In this document: piece after piece, positions 60,308 to 64,000 of the stretch
Numbering within the stretch: position 1 is the stretch's first letter
How the letters are laid out: every line of letters starts with the position of its first letter
Origin: Candidatus Korobacter versatilis
Lineage (GTDB): Bacteria; Acidobacteriota; Terriglobia; Terriglobales; Acidobacteriaceae
Length of the DNA: 64,000 nucleotides
Assembly (NCBI GenBank): GCA_016185395.1
Contig: JACPNR010000006.1
Location: 124,001-188,000, forward strand
Direction: 5' to 3'
Program-made: the position numbers and the translations under genes
The notes under the pieces: model-generated
Database searches by the model: none
What the model saw: only the letters and a program-made list of their open reading frames with translations
What the model was told of the DNA's origin: nothing

Positions 60308-61618
60308 GTGTCCACGCCGCCGAACCCGCCCATCCCGCACGCGCGGACCATTCATGCGCCCGGCCCCATCGCCCCCGCCAAGCTCCGCCTCGATTCCGTC
60401 GACATCCTGCGTGGCGTCATCATGGTCGTCATGGCGCTCGACCACGTCCGCGACTTCTTCAGCCACCTGCGCTTCGCGCCCGAGGACGTCACGCAGACCT
60501 GGCTCGCGCTCTGGCTCACGCGCTGGGTCACGCACTTTTGCGCGCCGGGCTTCTTTTTTCTCGCCGGCACCGGCGCCTTCCTCAGCTACGCGCGCGGCAA
60601 GTCGAAAGCCCAGATCTCGCGCTTCCTCTGGACGCGCGGCCTCTGGCTCGTGTTCCTCGAGTGCACCGTCGTAGGTTTTGCTTGGACGTTCATCTTCCCC
60701 TTCCCCTGGGGCGGCGTGCTCTGGGCGCTGGGATGGTCCATGGTCGCGAACGCCGCCATCGTCCGCCTGCCCACGAAATGGATCGCCGCGATCGGCGGCG
60801 TCATGGTGCTCGGCCACAACCTGCTCGACAAGTTCCAGCCCACCGGATGGGGCAACGTCCCGTGGTATTGGGTCGTGTCGCACGCGCCAGGATTCATCCC
60901 GTTGCCGCGGCCCACGGGCGTGGACCTGCCCATCCCGCAAGGCGCGCCCTTCGGCGTGTTCATCCTCTATCCGCTCATCCCGTGGATCGGCGTGATGGCC
61001 CTCGGCTTCGCGTTCGGAGAAGTCCTGCGCCGCCCGCCCGCCGAACGCCAGCGCTGGATGCTCCGCGCCGGCGCCCTCATGACCGCCGCCTTCGTCGTGC
61101 TGCGCGCCTTCAACCTCTACGGCAATCCGCCGCACCTGTTCACCGTCGGGCCGCAAGTCGACTCGAGCTTCCACCTCCAGCCCACGCTCGCGCAGAGCTT
61201 CATCCTCTTTACCGACGTCGAGAAATACCCGCCCTCGCTCCAGTTCCTGCTCATGACGCTCGGCCCGGCACTCATCGCCATGGCGCTGTTCGACAAGCTG
61301 CGGATACATGGCCCCGGTCTGGTCAACGCCGTCGCGCGCTTCTTCGTCGTCTTCGGACGCGTTCCCATGTTCTATTACGTCCTGCATCTCTACCTCATCC
61401 ACCTCATGGCCATCGCCGCCGCCATCGCCTTCGGCCAGCCGCACCAGCATCTCTGGCGCGGCGGCTTCATGCTCGGCGGCGCCCCGCCCGGCTACGGCTT
61501 CAACCTGCCCTTCATCTACCTCATGTGGTTCGTCACCATCTTCCTCCTCTATTTCCCCTGCAAGTGGTTCATGGGCGTGAAGCAAAGAAGACACGACTGG
61601 TGGTTGAGCTACATCTGA
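60308..61618 (+). CDS. DUF1624 / heparan-acetyltransferase-like multi-pass membrane protein
   Basis: The 436-residue product has about ten membrane spans. After a Pro-rich head it shows RLDSVDILRGVIMVVMALDHVRDFF, the signature of DUF1624/HGSNAT-type transmembrane acyltransferases with the conserved DxxRG and DH. FFFLAGTGAFLSYARGKS and FGRVPMFYYVLHLYLIHL also fit. The acceptor is unknown. The GTG at 60308 is chosen because the frame upstream is repeat DNA. A frameshifted copy of its last 17 codons follows at 61637-61688. Confidence 0.85.
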   Translation: MSTPPNPPIPHARTIHAPGPIAPAKLRLDSVDILRGVIMVVMALDHVRDFFSHLRFAPEDVTQTWLALWLTRWVTHFCAPGFFFLAGTGAFLSYARGKSKAQISRFLWTRGLWLVFLECTVVGFAWTFIFPFPWGGVLWALGWSMVANAAIVRLPTKWIAAIGGVMVLGHNLLDKFQPTGWGNVPWYWVVSHAPGFIPLPRPTGVDLPIPQGAPFGVFILYPLIPWIGVMALGFAFGEVLRRPPAERQRWMLRAGALMTAAFVVLRAFNLYGNPPHLFTVGPQVDSSFHLQPTLAQSFILFTDVEKYPPSLQFLLMTLGPALIAMALFDKLRIHGPGLVNAVARFFVVFGRVPMFYYVLHLYLIHLMAIAAAIAFGQPHQHLWRGGFMLGGAPPGYGFNLPFIYLMWFVTIFLLYFPCKWFMGVKQRRHDWWLSYI

Positions 61619-61636
61619 GAGTCGGGACTCGCTCAG

Positions 61637-61688
61637 TTCACGGGTCCCAAGCAGCGCCGGCGCGACTTGGTGGCTGAGCTACATCTAG
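61637..61688 (+). pseudogene. orphan C-terminal tail of a second DUF1624 gene (3' echo)
   Basis: With one extra T removed, the sequence encodes FTGPKQRRRDWWLSYI and a stop. The intact gene ends FMGVKQRRHDWWLSYI. The copies are 70 bases apart and clearly diverged. It is a remnant, not a gene. Confidence 0.75.
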
Positions 61689-61737
61689 GGTGCGCTGCAA
61701 TGACGTCTGAGATTTGACGTGATGATCTCGGATTAAA

Positions 61738-61836
61738 AGGGCTGGAGGCCCGCCACGCGCCGCAAGGCGCGAATAGCCCAGGGCGGAAGCCCTGGGAAAA
61801 GAGAAAAAACATCCGAGCCCCGGAGGGGCGGTCCCG
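61738..61836. repeat. cluster of four short hairpins
   Basis: Four short hairpins follow in a row: GGGCTGGAGGCCC, GCGCCGCAAGGCGC, CCCAGGGCGGAAGCCCTGGG and GCCCCGGAGGGGC. Such clusters are common dispersed elements in acidobacteria. It lies 60 bases before thrS and may attenuate or terminate read-through. Confidence 0.7.
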
Positions 61837-61896
61837 TTTGACCGCTCTCTCCCCCTCTTCTAAACTCGAAGTTTCGCCGCACGCGCTCGTCCTCAC

Positions 61897-63864
61897 ATGG
61901 CCGACAACATCAAGGTCAAACTCCCCGACGGCTCCATCAAAGAGCTGCCCAAGGGCTCGACCGCGCTCGACGTCGCCAACTCCATCTCGCCGCGCCTCGG
62001 CCAGGCCGCGCTCGTCGCGAAGATCAAGCCGTCCAGCAACGGCAACGAGTTCCGCCTCGTCGACCTCACCGCGCCGCTCGCGGAAGACGTCGAACTCCGC
62101 ATCCTGACGGAAAAAGATCCCGAGTCCCTCGAGGTCTTCCGCCACTCCTCCGCGCATCTTCTTGCCGCGGCCGTGCTCGAGCTCTTTCCCGAGACCAAGC
62201 TCGGACACGGTCCGCCGACCGATTCCGGCTTCTTCTACGACTTCTATCGCGAGCAGCCGTTCACCCCCGACGACCTCGCCGCCATCGAGAAGAAGATGGC
62301 CGAGCTCGCGCAGCAGGACATCCCCTATCGCCGCGAGATGCTCTCGCGCGACCAGACGCTCGCCGACGCGCAGCAGCACGGCGACTTCATGAAGTGCCAC
62401 TTCATCGAGCAGTTCGTGCAGCCCGGCGAGCAGGCCAGCTTCTACAAGACGGGCAAGTTCGTGGACTTCTGCCGCGGCCCGCACATCCCCTCCACCGGGC
62501 GGATCAAAGCCTTCAAGCTGCTCACCCTCGCCGGCGCCTACTGGCTCGGCGACGCGAAGAACAAGCAGCTCCAGCGCATCTACGGGACGTCGTTCTATTC
62601 AAAGAAGGAACTCGACGCCTACCTCCACCAGATGGAGGAAGCGAAGAAGCGCGACCATCGCGTCATCGGCAAGCAGCTCGACCTTTTCTCCATCCAGGAG
62701 CTCGCCGGCCCCGGCCTCATCTTCTGGCATCCCAAGGGCGGCACCATCCGCAAGCTGATGGAAGACTGGATGCGCGAGGAGTACATCCGCCGCGGCTACT
62801 CGCTCGTCTACACGCCGCACATCCTGCGCGTCGAGACCTGGAAGACGAGCGGACACGAGGGCTACTACGCCAAGAACATGTATCCGCCCATGGAGATGGA
62901 CGACGCGTTCTACCGCGTGAAGCCGATGAATTGTCCCGGCCACATCCTTATCTATAAGTCGGACCTGCGCAGCTATCGCGACCTGCCGCAGCGTTACGGC
63001 GAGCTCGGTACCGTCTATCGCTACGAACTTTCCGGCGTGATGCACGGCCTGCTGCGCGTCCGCGGCTTCACCCAGGACGACGCGCACATCTTCTGCACCC
63101 CGCAGCAGATCGAAGACGAGATCGTCGGGTGCATGGATTTCGCGCTCGCCGTCCTGAAGACCTACGGCTTCGACCAGTTCCAGGTCGAGCTCTCCAACTG
63201 GGACCCCAAGGACCGCGCCAACTACGCCGGCACCGACGAGCAGTGGGACCTCGCCATGCGCTCGCTGGAGAGCGCGCTCAAGCGTTCCAACATCGAGTAC
63301 AAGCTCATCCCCGGCGAGGCCGCGTTCTACGGCCCCAAGATCGACGTGAAATTAGTCGACGCCATCGGACGCCTCTGGCAGCTCTCCACCATCCAGTTCG
63401 ATTTCACCCTGCCGCAGCGCTTCGAGCTCGAGTACGTCGGCGAAGACGGCGCGCGCCACCAGCCGCTCATGGTCCACCGCGCGCTCTACGGCTCCATCGA
63501 GCGCTTCTTCGGCGTGCTCATCGAGCACTACGCCGGCGCCTTCCCGGCGTGGCTCTCGCCCACGCAGGTCGCCATCGTCCCCATCACCGACCGCCACGTC
63601 GGCTACGCCGCGTCGGTCGAGAGCATGTTGAAAGACGTCGGCATCCGCTCGCACCTCGACGCCCGCTCGGAAAAGATGAACGCCAAGATCCGCGAGCACG
63701 CCATGCAAAAGGTCCCCTTCATCCTCGTCATCGGCGACAAGGAAGCCGAGACCGGCAAGGTCAACGTACGCACCCGCGGCAAAGAGAAGACCGAAGACAT
63801 GTCCGCGCAGGACTTCGTCGCCCACCTCAAGCACCTCGTCGACACCAAGGCCACCAGCCTCTAA
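61897..63864 (+). CDS. thrS: threonine-tRNA ligase
   Basis: ThrRS charges tRNA-Thr. The 655-residue product has an N-terminal TGS domain (IKVKLPDGSIKELPKGSTALDVA), the editing domain with HSSAHLLAAAVLELFP and a CRGPH-containing metal site, and the class II core with MNCPGHILIYKS, YELSGVMHGLLRVRGFTQDDAHIFC and HRALYGSIERF, followed by the anticodon domain. The length is normal. Only 135 bases remain after it in the window; infC often follows thrS, and an ATG occurs at 63996. Confidence 0.97.
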   Translation: MADNIKVKLPDGSIKELPKGSTALDVANSISPRLGQAALVAKIKPSSNGNEFRLVDLTAPLAEDVELRILTEKDPESLEVFRHSSAHLLAAAVLELFPETKLGHGPPTDSGFFYDFYREQPFTPDDLAAIEKKMAELAQQDIPYRREMLSRDQTLADAQQHGDFMKCHFIEQFVQPGEQASFYKTGKFVDFCRGPHIPSTGRIKAFKLLTLAGAYWLGDAKNKQLQRIYGTSFYSKKELDAYLHQMEEAKKRDHRVIGKQLDLFSIQELAGPGLIFWHPKGGTIRKLMEDWMREEYIRRGYSLVYTPHILRVETWKTSGHEGYYAKNMYPPMEMDDAFYRVKPMNCPGHILIYKSDLRSYRDLPQRYGELGTVYRYELSGVMHGLLRVRGFTQDDAHIFCTPQQIEDEIVGCMDFALAVLKTYGFDQFQVELSNWDPKDRANYAGTDEQWDLAMRSLESALKRSNIEYKLIPGEAAFYGPKIDVKLVDAIGRLWQLSTIQFDFTLPQRFELEYVGEDGARHQPLMVHRALYGSIERFFGVLIEHYAGAFPAWLSPTQVAIVPITDRHVGYAASVESMLKDVGIRSHLDARSEKMNAKIREHAMQKVPFILVIGDKEAETGKVNVRTRGKEKTEDMSAQDFVAHLKHLVDTKATSL

Positions 63865-63892
63865 GCGCCGCGCCCGCCGCCGCCCGACAAAT

Positions 63893-63910
63893 GTTTACCC
63901 CTGAGTAAAC
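63893..63910. promoter_or_regulatory. short palindrome downstream of thrS
   Basis: GTTTAC-ccctga-GTAAAC is an inverted repeat in the gap before the next gene. It could be an operator or part of a leader structure. There is no T-run after it, so it is not a clear terminator. Confidence 0.35.
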
Positions 63911-63961
63911 CCCCGCCCGGCTTCTACTCTCCTATTGAGTCAGGCGTGTGGCTCCGGCCGC

Positions 63962-63993
63962 TCGCAACTCGAAACTCGCGACTCGGTGCTCAA
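63962..63993 (+). repeat. heptamer repeat arm, ACTCGCA unit, at window end
   Basis: TCGCAAC-TCGAAAC-TCGCGAC-TCGG has a 7-bp period immediately before a possible start codon at 63996. A facing arm may lie outside the window. Confidence 0.65.
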
Positions 63994-64000
63994 ACATGAA

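Noticed and set aside
58486-61677. 1063-residue plus-strand frame
   Set aside because: It crosses three better-supported genes and a repeat element and is Arg/His-rich nonsense; shadow frame.

Overview
The window looks like a chromosomal segment of an acidobacterium (Acidobacteriota, probably Terriglobia-like), most likely from near the replication origin. The evidence is high GC, a Gram-negative envelope (lpxC, TonB-type and DUF5916 barrel-type proteins), a Ser/Thr kinase fused to a PD40 propeller, DUF5715 and DUF1259 proteins, several PilZ proteins, and dispersed hairpin repeats. gyrB, rsmG-parA-parB with two perfect parS sites, mnmG and mnmE lie within 55 kb. I see no rRNA, tRNA or CRISPR array.

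Layout. 0-12 kb: a cut formyltransferase, a TonB-domain protein, gyrB, secreted proteins, a MarR regulator with a palindromic operator, DUF5715, a PilZ protein and a TauE/SafE permease. 12.1-14.4 kb: a lower-GC island with a type II restriction-modification pair (amino-methyltransferase plus XcyI/XmaI-like endonuclease). 14.5-20 kb: DUF5916, DUF1259 coupled to a SemiSWEET, a second PilZ protein and an NTF2-like protein. 20-32 kb: housekeeping genes, mostly on the plus strand: rplU, rpmA, obgE, nadD, rsfS, a sigma-54 activator, rlmH, cobO, accD, folC, plsC and lpxC. 32-36 kb: two more PilZ proteins, folK, HU, and a REP-associated transposase between two inverted REP copies. 36-43 kb: amidohydrolase, membrane proteins, secreted RidA, rsmG, parS, parA and parB. 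43-64 kb: Ser/Thr kinase, SDR, PuuD-like hydrolase, MFS, mnmG, a CADD-like protein, mnmE, a dipeptidase with an in-frame amber codon, ruvA, hydrolases and thrS.

The most unusual feature is repeat architecture. At least a dozen loci carry arrays of about 7-bp units, usually as two facing arms that can pair. The 7-mer differs at every locus, but the arms of one locus remain complementary. Some arrays lie in frame inside mnmG, folC and mnmE, and one supplies the last codons of mnmG. A second class has the same two-arm design with 8-10-bp units and fills many intergenic gaps.

Other points worth checking: two genes are followed by a 17-19-codon echo of their own 3' end; a CADD-type protein keeps the Tyr, Lys and metal ligands of the self-sacrificing pABA synthase; four paralogous PilZ proteins share a receiver-like N-terminus; and several enzyme-like proteins lack a key catalytic residue.
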